DNA of 64,000 nucleotides, from the NCBI RefSeq assembly GCF_032362555.1, contig NC_083516.1, positions 4,675,001 through 4,739,000 of the forward strand. The letters run 5' to 3'. The first letter of the stretch is position 1. Each line of letters starts with the position of its first letter. Below, piece after piece: positions 11,701 to 23,205 of the stretch. Both the position numbers and the translations under genes were made by a program. Source of the DNA: Amyelois transitella. Its lineage: Eukaryota > Arthropoda > Insecta > Lepidoptera > Pyralidae. Below the pieces are notes generated by a model. That model had not been told where the DNA came from. It saw only the letters and a list, made by a program, of their open reading frames with translations, and did no database searches.

Positions 11701-14700
11701 ATGTTGTCAAACTTTTCCCGAGGGTTCTCTGATAGATTGCACAATTCATCCCTAAGAAAAATGTCTTCGTCGATATAACTATATCTGTATTAATTTACAG
11801 CAAAAGCAGCATTAAGAGTTTCGATAATTGTATGCAAAGTCCTATGTATGTTATATAGGTAGGTATATTAAATATAAGTTATTAATTATATTAAAAAATA
11901 TGATATATAATATATCAATTAAGATTAGATAGGTATTTTTAAATAACTAGGTATCTAATATTGATTGGATTGTACTTTAAAATAATTTTACGAAAACAAT
12001 TCCATTTCTTCAATACAAACAATTCTCTCTCCCTTTAAAATCAATAACAAATATGAAATAAATCGCCTCGTAAGTACGTTTATTATTTGCATAATAAAGC
12101 CATCAAAGTGTGATGTTGGTGACATTCCGTTGAGTCATCCATGATTGCACTCTGATATCTCTACAAGCTTTGCTGCACAAAGAAAATGCTAAACAATACT
12201 GATGCTTTGAAATACTGCTAGTCATGTAGACCTCCCACTTTGCACTTTTATATTTCTCCGTCCTAAGGATAAAGTAAAATCAAATGAATATGGTATTCTA
12301 CAAGACAAAAAAAAATATGCGTACTAGAACTAGGTTTAAATTGTTGACTTATAAAAAAAATATGCTTCGGAGCTTTCTCTTTGCTGTCTTTTGACATGTG
12401 ATGCCAAAACGTGGTCGAGTCTCGCTCATGACTTTTGACACTCTTATGAGATAAAGACGTAAAATGTGTGTATGTGTGTGTGTACGGCAGATAAACTTTA
12501 CCCTCATTTTAATTTAGTAAGGAGTACGTGTATGTGTCCTCGATGCGCAATAGATACTGACAAAAGGATACACATTGATATGAAATAGGTATTCTAAATT
12601 CTGATCAAAAAAAAAACAATAAACGCTTATTCCCAAAAAAATTCTAAATTTTTATTATTAAACACTCTCAGTATTCTTCGATCAGTTATCTATATGCGGT
12701 ACTGAAAACTTAATAATGTTTTTAACTACTTTACCGCCGCCATGCTTACGACACTGACGTTCGTCCATCAATTTGTCTAAGTGTGATCAGTTAACGAACC
12801 AAATAAAAAAAAAAATCTAAACCAAAACATAACGACAAGTTTTGAAATCTCTTCAACAGCAAACGCATGATGATTTGACATTTCTAAATAAAACTTTATA
12901 CTTATTTATGATTACAACCTTCGCAAACCATCTAGAGCTAATTAAGACGAGGTAAAAAACGTCTCCGATACGGGAAATCTTGTTTCACATTTTACTAGGG
13001 ACTTAAAATTCATGACATAAATATTTGAGAATCCACTTAATTAGAATCCGGTATTTTGTTACTCATTAGAATGTATCATATTTCGATTAGATAAACTAGG
13101 TAGGTAGTTAGGCAACCAATAAAAGTATCATAAAAATTGGAAATCGTCTAGGAAACAATATAAAAAAATTGGAGATTGTCTGAGAAGTAGGTAAGAATAA
13201 TAAAGGGTAAATATTTGTGAATTGAAAAACGAAAAACCTATCGTCACAGAAAGCTGCCCTTGCAAAAAATTGCTTTTTAACTAAGATGATTAATAAATTA
13301 ATGCAACGTCGGCTTTAAGGGAAATTTAAACTCAAAAATTAATAAAGAACTTTAAAATCAAATTATGGTAAAAAGGCAATTAAATCTGGTTAAATCGATT
13401 TTTTCTCTGTCTAACGATGCAGGACAGGACTGGAATAGAGCATGCAGTCAATGCACTATTGAAATTTATCGTATCCTGCGAATCTACCGCTGGCGAGGCT
13501 AAACTCGGTCGATGACCTGGGAACGGCGTTAGGATACTTAGCTTGGTGCCTACTACGTTTGAGGTGCGCGGGATGTTCGACGAACCCGGATGCTTTTATT
13601 ATGCTAGATACTCGCATTCAAAGATCGGAATCTGCATTTAAATGCAATCAGCGATATGAACATTATGGTTATTTTACTTCGCATGCAGCTTACTGTATCG
13701 GATTTGATTTTATTAAAGATATATTCCATGGAATCATAATATCATATTTTAAGGATGAACCACGCTGAATGCATGCATAATGGCAGTGTGGTAAGTATCA
13801 CCAATGACTAGGTATACTCCATTTTTTTTCTATGTATATCGTAGGATCCTAAGTACCAAACTTTAGGAGAAAAACTAATAACAACTAAAGCCGGTCCTTA
13901 CAAATATTTTGCGGTTTTTTGTTAAAATTATAATATCAATAGGCATTAGGCCTTGATGGTAAACGGTAACTATATTTTAAAAAACCTTGTATTTAAAGAA
14001 TGCTATAAAATTGCAAGTCGCAACTTATTATTAATACATCAGAAGTTAACATGCGTACGCAGAATTTCCATAAACACTGCACTTACGAACAAGCCCTCAT
14101 TTCTCATAATGACTCGAATCGTTTCGGCCATCGCTTTGCAATGAAGCGACACTGTTTTTAATACAGCACTTCGGTCGGCTATAAACCGAACGAAGATTGC
14201 AACTGCATAAGTTTTACATTAAAATTATTCAATAACGGCAGCGACCACTTTATTAAGTAAGTATGCGGTATGCTGAAGAAATAATACCTCTTAACAGTAT
14301 TTAATACGGAACCCTTAAAATATTTTAATTTAATTGTTATAAACCGATCAATTTACTTGATAAAAATTGCTCCAAAACATCCCTGAATCTGCAAAATTAA
14401 TGCGTATGTTTGCTGTTCGATTCTGAATCACAGAGTTCGTTTCTTACGTTTTTTTATTGTTTTTTATATTATTTTATAATATCCTTAATATATCTGAGAA
14501 CATGTTACCTCAGATATAAGTTACAACTGCATCTATTCCATGGTTATGGAAAGATTAAATATATATATAGCTTCACCAAATAACAATATGTATTTCCACC
14601 ATATATATTATTCATAGTAAAATAAGCAAATATTTATGAAAGCTTTTAATGCAAAGTCTTAATTATAGGGAAATATTTTTAAAATAAACATGTAAACAAA

Positions 14701-15710
14701 ATTATTAACGCATAATAACGATTGAGCTGATCCAAAAATATGATCTAATCTTGTGGATAAGTACGCGTAACGACAATAAGTATTTTTATAACAAATACCT
14801 AATACAATAAACGTATCTATATTTCATAGCCTAGAAAATATTACTAGGTACAGCATTTTAGTTACCAAGATATTTCGTGCAGATTGTACGAAACAATCTT
14901 GCATAATACCAGCGTTTGTTGCGTCGGGTACAATGTACGCGGCGCATGTGGGCGGACATTGCTAAGTGAAATAAGAGTTGACGCCTCCGTGTACAAAAGG
15001 CTTTATATCAAATGAATTCTAGATTCTAGCTCGCAAATAAAACATGGCCGCATCATACGATCTAACATGCGTCTCGAATTCAAAAAAGGAATGAGTTATA
15101 ATATTGAACATGGTGTGAAGCCTTAAGTCCGCTTTCAACGATTTCTCGATAGGAATACCTACTTGGATTATCCTAAACTTTATTGGCTAGAAGTATTGAC
15201 TAGCTACTTGTATTGATAACTTTTATTTTACATAGTGTCATTGACTTGACTGACTGACCGACTGTAAGTTTTTATGTTAGACAATAACTTTAGGAATTTT
15301 ACTCTTTTCTATGTTGATTTTTTTTTATATTCTACATACTTACCTGCTAACTAGTAATAAGAAAACGTCGTTAATAAGTACCTACTAACATTACAACTGC
15401 AACCAAATAATGTTTTCGATAAATAAGTAATAAAAATCTGGAGTCAGTTAAATCAAAAGAATCGAAATCGGAAAAACATTATATTACCTGATTTCTAAGA
15501 TTAGCATATAACTAAGTATTCTAATTTCTAAGGTTAAATCTAATCTACCTATTAGATAAATATTAATTTTCTTATAATTTTCAAAACACTATTCACTCAA
15601 CAGTATGCATCCACCCTAGGACCAGAGGTATGGCCTATTGTAGGTACCTATGGTAGGTCCGCAGTGCTACACCTAATTTTAACTAGGTACTTCTACGATA
15701 TTGTGACTTT
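8791..15710. other. Intergenic AT-rich sequence, no gene seen
   Basis: Short ORFs only. Contains a 5'-end fragment of the 262-bp retroposon family at about 9428-9503 (+) and a GT microsatellite at about 12465-12484. The stretches 13400-13600 and 14895-15000 are richer in GC but gave no recognisable protein or splice pattern. Confidence 0.45.
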
Positions 15711-15776
15711 TGGCTCTGTCTACCTCGCAAGGGATATAGACGTGATTACATATATGTATGTATGTTTGTTTGTATG
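15711..15776 (+). repeat. 262-bp retroposon family, 3' end only
   Basis: Contains TGGCTCTGTCTACC, then GGGATATAGACGTGAT and a TATG/TTTG tail. This is a 5'-truncated copy. Confidence 0.65.
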
Positions 15777-16507
15777 TCTACGATATTTGAACAAATTGTG
15801 TCTCACTTTACATAAACAAAATGTAAGTAACCAATATTAACATGCAGATAACTGCAAGACAGATGCAATAGATTATATCCAGTTCTGCACTGGTCTTGAA
15901 ACAGTTAGGATGTTATTTATAAGGCACAAGTTCTAAAGCTTCCGGGACTAGACTAACAGTAAAAACGAGATTATTTTCAAATGTTACAATGCACAATATC
16001 TACGAGGTTTGACGATTGCTTCTGTTATTGAATGTTTTCCAGATAAGTTAAAAAGAAATTAAATAGCTACAATTCTAACACCATATAATTAGATAAGTAC
16101 TTAGGCATCATATATTTCATATGGAAATTGGAGAAAAATAGAAGGAAAAGGTTTTATTTCTTTCGTAATCTTAGAACTAGCATCTTTTACTCTCTTCTAA
16201 GATCAAACATAATCAGCATTTTATCCTAGGTTTATTGTCAGGCTAGTAGTAGCCGAATACATGAAAATTTTATCAAATTATTATATGTTATACGTTACGA
16301 TGAGGAAATGTAGTTAATGATCATAATTTGTTTAACAATAGCAACATGCCTCTTACAGTTCAAACCAAAGGAGAAATTAAAGATCTTAAACGTCTCTCAA
16401 CTGTCAGGACTGATTTGACGATGACGAATGAAGGCTCTAGTAAATTTAAATGAGGTTCAGAGCGTCCATCATTGTTTCTTTGCGCGTTTTGCAAATTGTT
16501 TCTTCAC

Positions 16508-16538
16508 TATATAAGGCCACCGACGGCGTCACAGTACA
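16508..16538 (+). promoter_or_regulatory. Candidate TATA core promoter without a recognised gene
   Basis: TATATAAG at 16508-16515 is followed about 24 bases later by CACAGTA, an initiator-like sequence. The next ATG (16545) opens a 15-codon frame beginning MKASSVMSALR, and a possible GTATAA donor lies inside that frame. The ATG is followed within about 30 bases by a degenerate reverse copy of the 262-bp repeat (about 16573-16690). No downstream exons were found, so this may be chance or a dead promoter. Confidence 0.25.
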
Positions 16539-16572
16539 ATTTAAATGAAGGCAAGCAGTGTAATGAGTGCCT

Positions 16573-16690
16573 TACGTATAATCACGTCTTAACCCCTTAC
16601 GAGGTAGACAGCCAATAGTTTTGAGAAATTTCAGGCCACTTTTAGATTAATGACTTAGTGATGAAATTAAGAAGAAGGATCCCAATTTTT
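16573..16690 (-). repeat. 262-bp retroposon family, degenerate copy
   Basis: Reverse orientation, old and diverged. The ATAATCACGTCT and GAGGTAGACAGCCAA blocks are recognisable. Another degenerate fragment in + orientation lies at about 16870-16960. Confidence 0.5.
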
Positions 16691-17363
16691 TTAGCCTTTA
16701 TCTTTTTGAATATAGCTCTAGAACGAGACCGTAAATCTGGCCGTTAGTAAATCGATGAACTGATAATAACGTTTGTAAGAGTTAATCAAGAGAAAGGCAT
16801 ACAAATTGTGGATTTCTCTTTATAGCGACAGGCAAGAAACCTATAAATATTTTTGAAACTTTGTCCCACATTAAGCCATTCAGTTTAACGTGGTTTTTGA
16901 GTGTTACGACTATTGTCTCAGTCTTTCCCGGAAGGAATAAAGTACATAATAATATGTGTTATGTAAAGCTCAATACAAAGTTAATAAGCATACCAATACG
17001 TTAGATTTGAAAACAAGCAGCTTAGACGAAGTGCGTAACGGAACGCGTAATGACGGTGATATGTGCAACAGGATTATGCAAAACATTAGCTTTCACCATA
17101 AGTGCTGAACCGCAAGGTCGCTGGTGAGCTGCTTTCATAACTGGTGGTAACTTTGTTTCTTATTAACTTGGTAATAATCGATCGATCAATACACATAAAA
17201 CTTGTTATTATTGACAAATTGACAAAAACGTACCTACACCTGAAACTACTAGCGTAGTAGGGTGCTGAAATTTGTCATGTATGTTCCATAGTACAACAGA
17301 GGAGCACCGCTGGAAAGGATTTCCTAAAATTTTCACGATAACGTAAATTTTTGGGAATCGAAT

Positions 17364-17428
17364 TTTTTTTTATACTAGCTTTTGCCCGCATGTCTACTAC
17401 ATGCGGGCAAAAGCTAGTATAAAAAAAA
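17364..17428. repeat. Perfect 30-bp inverted repeat with 5-base loop
   Basis: The left arm 17364-17393 is the exact reverse complement of the right arm 17399-17428, with the loop CTACT. The arms carry ACTAGCTTTTGCCCGC, which is the start motif of the repeat family also seen at 63630. The structure therefore looks like two head-to-head copies of that repeat's edge. Confidence 0.9.
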
Positions 17429-19561
17429 TAAACATAACGCATCGATGGCTTCATGGTAAAATAGAGACGTATGCTAAGAAACCCCTTGCCGCTCTGCATC
17501 TATTACGCTTTTCTGAGATACGTAAGAACATTTGTTTTATGTTAACCAATTATTAGGCAGTGAGAGAAAACATGTAAATACAATCAGGTAATACTCAATG
17601 TGTAACTATGATTCAAATTAGATCAGGGTTGAACTCGCTTTTGAGCAAGAGGGCTTAGGTCATGAATGCCATCTATTGAGTTTATTCGACAAAGTTGTCT
17701 GTTTAACCACAATCGCATGTGGGAATCAGCCGTTTTACTTCGTAACAGTCACGTGCCCATAAAAGACAGGCAACCAGTATTCAAGTAAGTACCATTTAAC
17801 AGAAAATGGATCGTCTGTTACCTTTTTACGCTGGTTTTTACTTCGATATATCCCCCGTGTAATCCTAGATAACGGTCAAGGCTTGGAACTCCGCAATAAT
17901 GAATGAGAAAACCTCAGTCCGCGCGGTTTTTATCGCACTCCCCGGGACATAGGTGGTTAAGAACCGTTGTCAGTTCACACAAATAATGAATGTACAGAAA
18001 AATATCCTATTGGAAATAAACCGATGATCCAGGAGTTCCAAGACTAATTATTATATGTATGTTACATACTCCTTCCGTTAAATTGTTTTATTTTTTATTA
18101 AAAGTTTTTATTTAGTTTGACTTGTATGTATGTATGTATGTGAGATTCGAACTACGTAACAAAATAAACTATATACTTTCGCATTTTAGTAAACTATTAC
18201 TCTTCCGCATTAGGTACATCTACATATCTAAAACTCTTCTGTTACTTAGTTACTTACAGACTGGACCGGACAACGCATGCCGCAAACCGCTCGGTCTAGA
18301 GGCTTGAAATTTGGAGTGTTCCATATGTGGTCTAGGGAACGGGTCGTGTGGAGCCACGGACGTCATCTTATTGCAGATACATAAATTATATAAGTACTTA
18401 GTGCTATGAACTTTTATAAAAACTGAAGGCTTTCGATGTTGATTTGACAAGCTATGTCTCATAATAATTTCATTGTTGAAAAAGCTAAGTTTATGTGGTG
18501 CGTTAAACTTACATTTTATGCGAATACGCACATTCCCGTCAAGAAACAATACAATGCGACCACGATTTCGGTATCTTAACCGGCGAGTTATCCGCCATCT
18601 AGTAATAGCTACTGGGATCACAACAAACTTTCGAAAGCACAGAAACAGATCACGGCCTTGCTATTATACAGTTGTACTTATGCATAATAACAGGTAGCTA
18701 CTATTTATTATTATTTAAGTAACTATGATTTAATAAAAAACAGAAGTATAAACCTTTTCACAGAATAACAAATAAAGATTATAAATTTCAATAGTAGAAA
18801 ACAACATTCTCTAAGTTAAGATATATATCAATATATACATACATACATATCTTAGAAAATGTCATAGTCAATACTTAATGAAGCATAAAGTAGGCAATAC
18901 CAAAATATTTTAAGGCTGGGAAACTTTGATATGCTTATTAAAAGTTTCAAAGTTATTATCGGTATTTACCATAAACTTATTTGTACAGTTAAGTACTCAC
19001 ATTTTGCATTATTTAACAGTGACATGACTTTTGTTACTGCTGTCGCGTTGATGTCTTTTTTATGTAATTTTTGCACTTAAAATATTAGTAGGAACCTTTT
19101 CTTACTTAATTTAACTACCATTGGTTCCACCCTTAGGGTACCAAAGTGATTTTTTGTATGTATTTTATTCTTAAAACCACTATATTACGGATGTTCTTAT
19201 GGCAAGTAGGTTTTGAAAAAGACAACTGTCTTTGGATATTATTATGTAAGTGTAGGAATATCGGAGTTTTGTCCCAGCCTTATAGGAATCGACTTATACT
19301 ATTTAGATGTCAATTGTGTGGCCGGTGTGCCAAATATGGAGAAATTTAAGAAGTGCTATTACATCCGGTGGGCTAATGTATTCTTTTTTATTTATTTATA
19401 TACAAAAAAGTATACTTTGTGTATATAAATGAATTAATAAATACAGGAGCATTTAACACTGTAATTGTAGTACAGAGATGTTACTTATTTCAATAGAAAT
19501 CTCTTACAATCTTTTTGATGCATTTCACACTCACATTCAAAATTTCATAAATTTAGCATGC
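17429..19561. other. Intergenic sequence, no gene seen
   Basis: The longest open frame (about 18250-18621, - strand) has no recognisable domain. An 11-bp inverted repeat (19394-19404 and 19420-19430) lies just upstream of the tRNA gene. Nothing else was supported. Confidence 0.45.
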
Positions 19562-19633
19562 GGTTCCATGGTGTAACGGTTAGCACTCTGGACTCTGAAT
19601 CCAGCGATCCGAGTTCAAATCTCGGTGGAACCT
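19562..19633 (+). tRNA. tRNA-Gln (anticodon CTG)
   Basis: A 72-base cloverleaf can be drawn. The acceptor arms GGTTCCA and TGGAACC pair over 7 bp with discriminator T. The anticodon stem is CTGGA/TCCAG around the loop CTCTGAA, giving anticodon CTG at 19595-19597. The T arm contains GAGTTCAAATCTC, an exact-type pol III B box. A run of six T at 19639-19644 serves as the pol III terminator. No intron. The sequence matches what I know of insect tRNA-Gln(CUG). It stands alone, with no second tRNA nearby. Confidence 0.97.
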
Positions 19634-19638
19634 GTTCA

Positions 19639-19644
19639 TTTTTT
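19639..19644 (+). terminator. Pol III T-run terminator of tRNA-Gln
   Basis: Six consecutive T residues beginning 6 bases after the tRNA 3' end, the standard RNA polymerase III stop signal. Confidence 0.85.
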
Positions 19645-19851
19645 AACATTTTAAATATTTTAGATAGGTATGTGTTCTCGGTTTCGCAAAAATATTGTTT
19701 TACTTTATCATCAAGCGAAAACATTTTTTCGATGCTTATTTCTGCAATGTTGAATAAAAGTAAACATGACGAGACTTAAATAAGATACAGCCTAAACAAT
19801 AACTAAATTAGGTATATATCTATGTATACTTAATACATTTTAAGTATAACT

Positions 19852-19937
19852 TCAGCTGAACTTGGCCTTCCAACCTTTTCAGAATTGTTGGCTGTCTACC
19901 CCGTAAGAGATAAAGACATTATATGCCTGTATATAGC
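19852..19937 (+). repeat. 262-bp retroposon family, 3' fragment
   Basis: Recognisable blocks are AGCTGAACTTGGCC, TTGTTGGCTGTCTACCCCG and a decayed tail. The 5' half is missing. Confidence 0.6.
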
Positions 19938-20061
19938 AGGTAGGTAATCTTTGTGGATAAAATATATGGTTTGGGTAAGCTATGAACCTAACTTCATACC
20001 TAGATAACGGAGATGTAATTACTTATATGTATTTTGATTTCTATGGTAAGCTTTGACGCAC

Positions 20062-20075
20062 GTTGCCATGGAAAT
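20062..20075 (+). promoter_or_regulatory. Near-consensus RFX X-box upstream of IFT22
   Basis: GTTGCCATGGAAAT fits an RFX X-box: GTTGCC half-site, 2-base spacer, then GGAAAT in place of the ideal GGCAAC. It lies about 80 bases upstream of an arthropod-type initiator (TCAGTT, 20143-20148) and 140 bases upstream of the IFT22 start codon. Intraflagellar transport genes are classic RFX targets in nematodes, flies and vertebrates, so the position supports a real site. The last base deviates from consensus. Confidence 0.55.
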
Positions 20076-20142
20076 GACTGACGCAGTAATAACGTAAACA
20101 AATATAATCCTTGTTTACGATGTTTAATCGATCTTGATAGTC

Positions 20143-20148
20143 TCAGTT
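20143..20148 (+). promoter_or_regulatory. Candidate initiator (TSS) of IFT22
   Basis: TCAGTT matches the arthropod initiator and would give a 5' UTR of about 70 bases. No TATA box sits at the expected distance. Confidence 0.35.
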
Positions 20149-20214
20149 TTGTTTCTGTATTCATAATAAAATAAAAGTGACTACACCTGTGCACTATCAA
20201 AGAATAACACCAAG

Positions 20215-22387
20215 ATGCTACCTCCAAAGTTGAAAATATTGATGATTGGACCTGCCCAGGTTGGTAAATTATAGTATTTTCTTATCATACATTCAACGTC
20301 GGTCATAAAAATATTACAACTAAGGTAGCCAACGAGTAAGGTAGGATAGTCTAAGGTTGGTTGGTAAATGGGAAGAACCCCATTCTTTATGTTACAGACA
20401 AACCGATTTCACGCATCCAAGTATCGAAGTTTCCAAATCTTAACACTTATAAATGAAAATGTGATGGCTACCAGATATAACGCCTAAATTATCTTTCTTT
20501 AAAAATAGGGAATTCTCCCTTCTAACAAGCTGTAATTATCTTATATTACCACCGACTTCTTTCATAAGAGTAGTCATTTAATGATACTACTGTTTGCAGA
20601 AATGTTATAAAAGGAAATTTAAATCGGAGCCTGGAAGGTGTATTGATAAATCTTTAAGTCATGGTGGTTATGGCTAATCGCTAACATTTAAACTGAATGG
20701 ATTTTATAAGACTAAGTAGGCCTTCTGTGCTTGGAAGAATAAGCACACGTTAAAGTTTTTTTTATTTCACTAATCGCCATTTTTTTTCTACGAATGTGGT
20801 ATCAACTCTCCAAAATTCTTGCGAATTAATTCTTAACAAACGATTTCGTATTAAACAAATAAAATTCTACGATTAATGTTACAGAGTGGGAAAACACTAA
20901 TTGCTAACTTCATATCTGAATCAATAAATATCGAAGAGTCTGGAACCCCTAGACCTACGCAGGGAGTGAGAATAGTGGAATTCGAAGTATCTAATTTGAG
21001 CATTAATGGAAAAATTGTAAACATTGATATTGAACTATGGGATTGCAGTGGTGACCATAAGTAAGTTTTAGGAAGAGGCTTTGTACTTTAGTGTAAAGAT
21101 TTTTTAGATTTCCAGATCTATGTAGGTACCTATTAATTTTTAATATTTTCTTTATCGCGTTATATATATTTCTATAGGAACTTAGCTGTCAGCTCAAATT
21201 AGGGTATACCGAACCCCATAAAGATCCCTACATTCGGTATATACTTTCAGGTAGGTTCACTTTGTTTTCCGCAAGAGGGCGTTAATAAAGTATGATATAT
21301 GTATATTAGTGAGTAAAATTATGATAAGACTACGTAGGTACATAGTGTTTGAAAATTTTTGCTTACCAGCATGTTAAGAAGCGAGAGTCAGCGTTATAAT
21401 TTTAAATACTGGTTCTGTTGTTAGGTGCCTACCAGCAATAAACTATATCAACCATGCCTCAGAAAATTAAATACTCAAGGCTTAGTGTTCGGCAGAATGT
21501 CTTGCCAAATTTTTCACAGCATCTGAAGTATCACTTACCAATACTTATTAGGGATCTTAGCGGAATCTCAAGCCATTACCCCAATGGATCTCTACTTTTA
21601 AAAGAGTTCATGAGTGTGCAGCCTCCCAAGTAAAATAAAAACGATTTACTGATAAAATCCTAATATATGAAGAATTATGTTATAGTTGCCACAAGACTCG
21701 ATTAATTTGTGTTAAGGATGCTTGCCGTGTGGTTGCCGGCACCAATAAACAAAGTATAGGACCACTCTATTTCATTCCCATGGATGTCGTTACAGGAGAC
21801 TAAGGGATAGGCTTATAAACTTGGGATTCTTCTTTTAGTCGATGGGCTAGCAACCTGTCACTATTTGAATCTCAATTCTATCATAAAGCCAAACGGCTGA
21901 ACGTGGTCTATTAGTCTTTTCAATACTGTTGGCTCTGCCTACCCCGCAAGGGATATAGACGTGATTATATGTATGTATGTAATGATTTGCTTTATTTTCA
22001 GATTTGAACCTTGTTGGCCAGCATTAAGATTAGGCGTTCACGGTGTGATTCTTGTATGTTCGCCAAGCACAGTTCAAGTGGCCGCTAGAGAAATGGAACT
22101 TCTATACAACTATTTTGTTTCCCAGCCAAAATTAGCGGCAAAACAATGTGTCCTTTTTTATAACTGCACCGAAGAAAATGATGACATGGGTGCCTTGAAC
22201 TTATGTAAGTATATTTAAAAATATTTTTTTTAAATCACCCCTGGATAATGTTATTCCTTTTATTTTTTCAGCTGCTACTTTTACCAAGGTGTCTCAAGTT
22301 GTAATAAACTTAAAGAATGGCGGAAATCGACTAAAAATAGATTTTTCCAATTATGTGGCTTCAGTTCTACAATCAATAAATATGTAA
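20215..22387 (+). CDS. IFT22: Intraflagellar transport protein 22 (Rab-like 5)
   Basis: Rab-like small GTPase subunit of the IFT-B train, which carries cargo along cilia. In a moth this would matter in sensory cilia and sperm. Coding exons are 20215-20259, 20885-21060, 22002-22204 and 22272-22387, giving 540 bases and 179 residues (human protein 185). The P-loop GPAQSGKT is at residues 12-19, the switch-I motif PTQGVRI starts near 39, and WDCSGD is at 67-72. The usual NKxD guanine-specificity motif is absent, as I recall for this family. All introns are GT-AG and the phases close exactly. Intron 3 contains a near-full-length 262-bp repeat whose tail ends about 21 bases before exon 3. The gene converges on the ZC3H4-like gene; a likely AATAAA lies at 22438-22443. 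Confidence 0.93.
21723..21980 (+). repeat. 262-bp retroposon family copy in IFT22 intron 3
   Basis: Nearly full length, from TTGCCGTGTGGTTGCCGG to a TATGTATGTATG tail. All internal blocks are present (TAGGACCACTC, GATGGGCTAGCAACCTGTC, GGCTGAACGTGG, GGGATATAGACGTGAT). I found no clear TSD. Its 3' end abuts the exon 3 acceptor region. Confidence 0.8.
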
Positions 22388-23205
22388 GGATCAAACTTAA
22401 TAGTATTATTTACCTGTCCCAAATATTATACTTACCGAATAAATTCAGCTGAAACTGAACTGAAAAACATCCATTCATTAATTCCGGTGTAATATTTACA
22501 CAGTTCATTCAAGGGACATGTGAAATCATAGACAATACACTCGTTAAAATAAGGTAGTCAACGCGTAAATACAAATAAGTAAAATAGATTTATTTTCAAG
22601 TTGGGTTGGCTTTTATTAGGTACAACTACTTGATAATACAAATTAGCCATAATCTTTTCTAATATATTCCAACATCTAATTAGAAAGTATAAGTATTGCT
22701 TTTATTCACGTCTAGGTATAGATAATATGCAATGGTTTTTAAAATAATCCCATTTAAAAACAAAACATGATAAAATAAATTTTGACTCGTATACCAGCTT
22801 GGGTTTATCGACAAAAGTTTCAATGTTCAAAATTAAAATAACATTTTAGTAGGTAAAACACAAATTGCCTTCAGTCTTAAAACATTTGGCTATTAAAGTG
22901 GATACTTACTTCGTAATAACATAAATATTAACATTTACTTTTACAAACAAACTTTCTACCACTGACGAATTTATTACATGTACTTTGCAAAAATATTTAC
23001 ACTTAAGACCTTGTACACGAGACGTCTTAATCTAAGATATTATAAATTACCTATAAAAGAAATGTAACTACTCAAGTCTGTCATTAATAATTATCACCTT
23101 GATCACATTTCGTAATATGTGGAAGGACTACCAACTTCATTCATTCGTAAAATGAGTAAAAATAATTTAACAATAACTGTGATTGTTTAAAGCAATCGAA
23201 CGTTT
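22388..23205. other. Convergent 3' region between IFT22 and ZC3H4-like gene
   Basis: No gene. Holds the two 3' UTRs. IFT22 has AATAAA at 22438-22443. On the - strand, AATAAA signals for the ZC3H4-like gene occur at 22970-22975 and 22589-22594, implying a UTR of roughly 230-620 bases. The two transcripts end close together and could overlap. Confidence 0.5.

Noticed and set aside
18250-18621. 123-codon open frame on the - strand
   Set aside because: No recognisable domain; composition looks like translated non-coding sequence, and part resembles interspersed repeat. No splice context.
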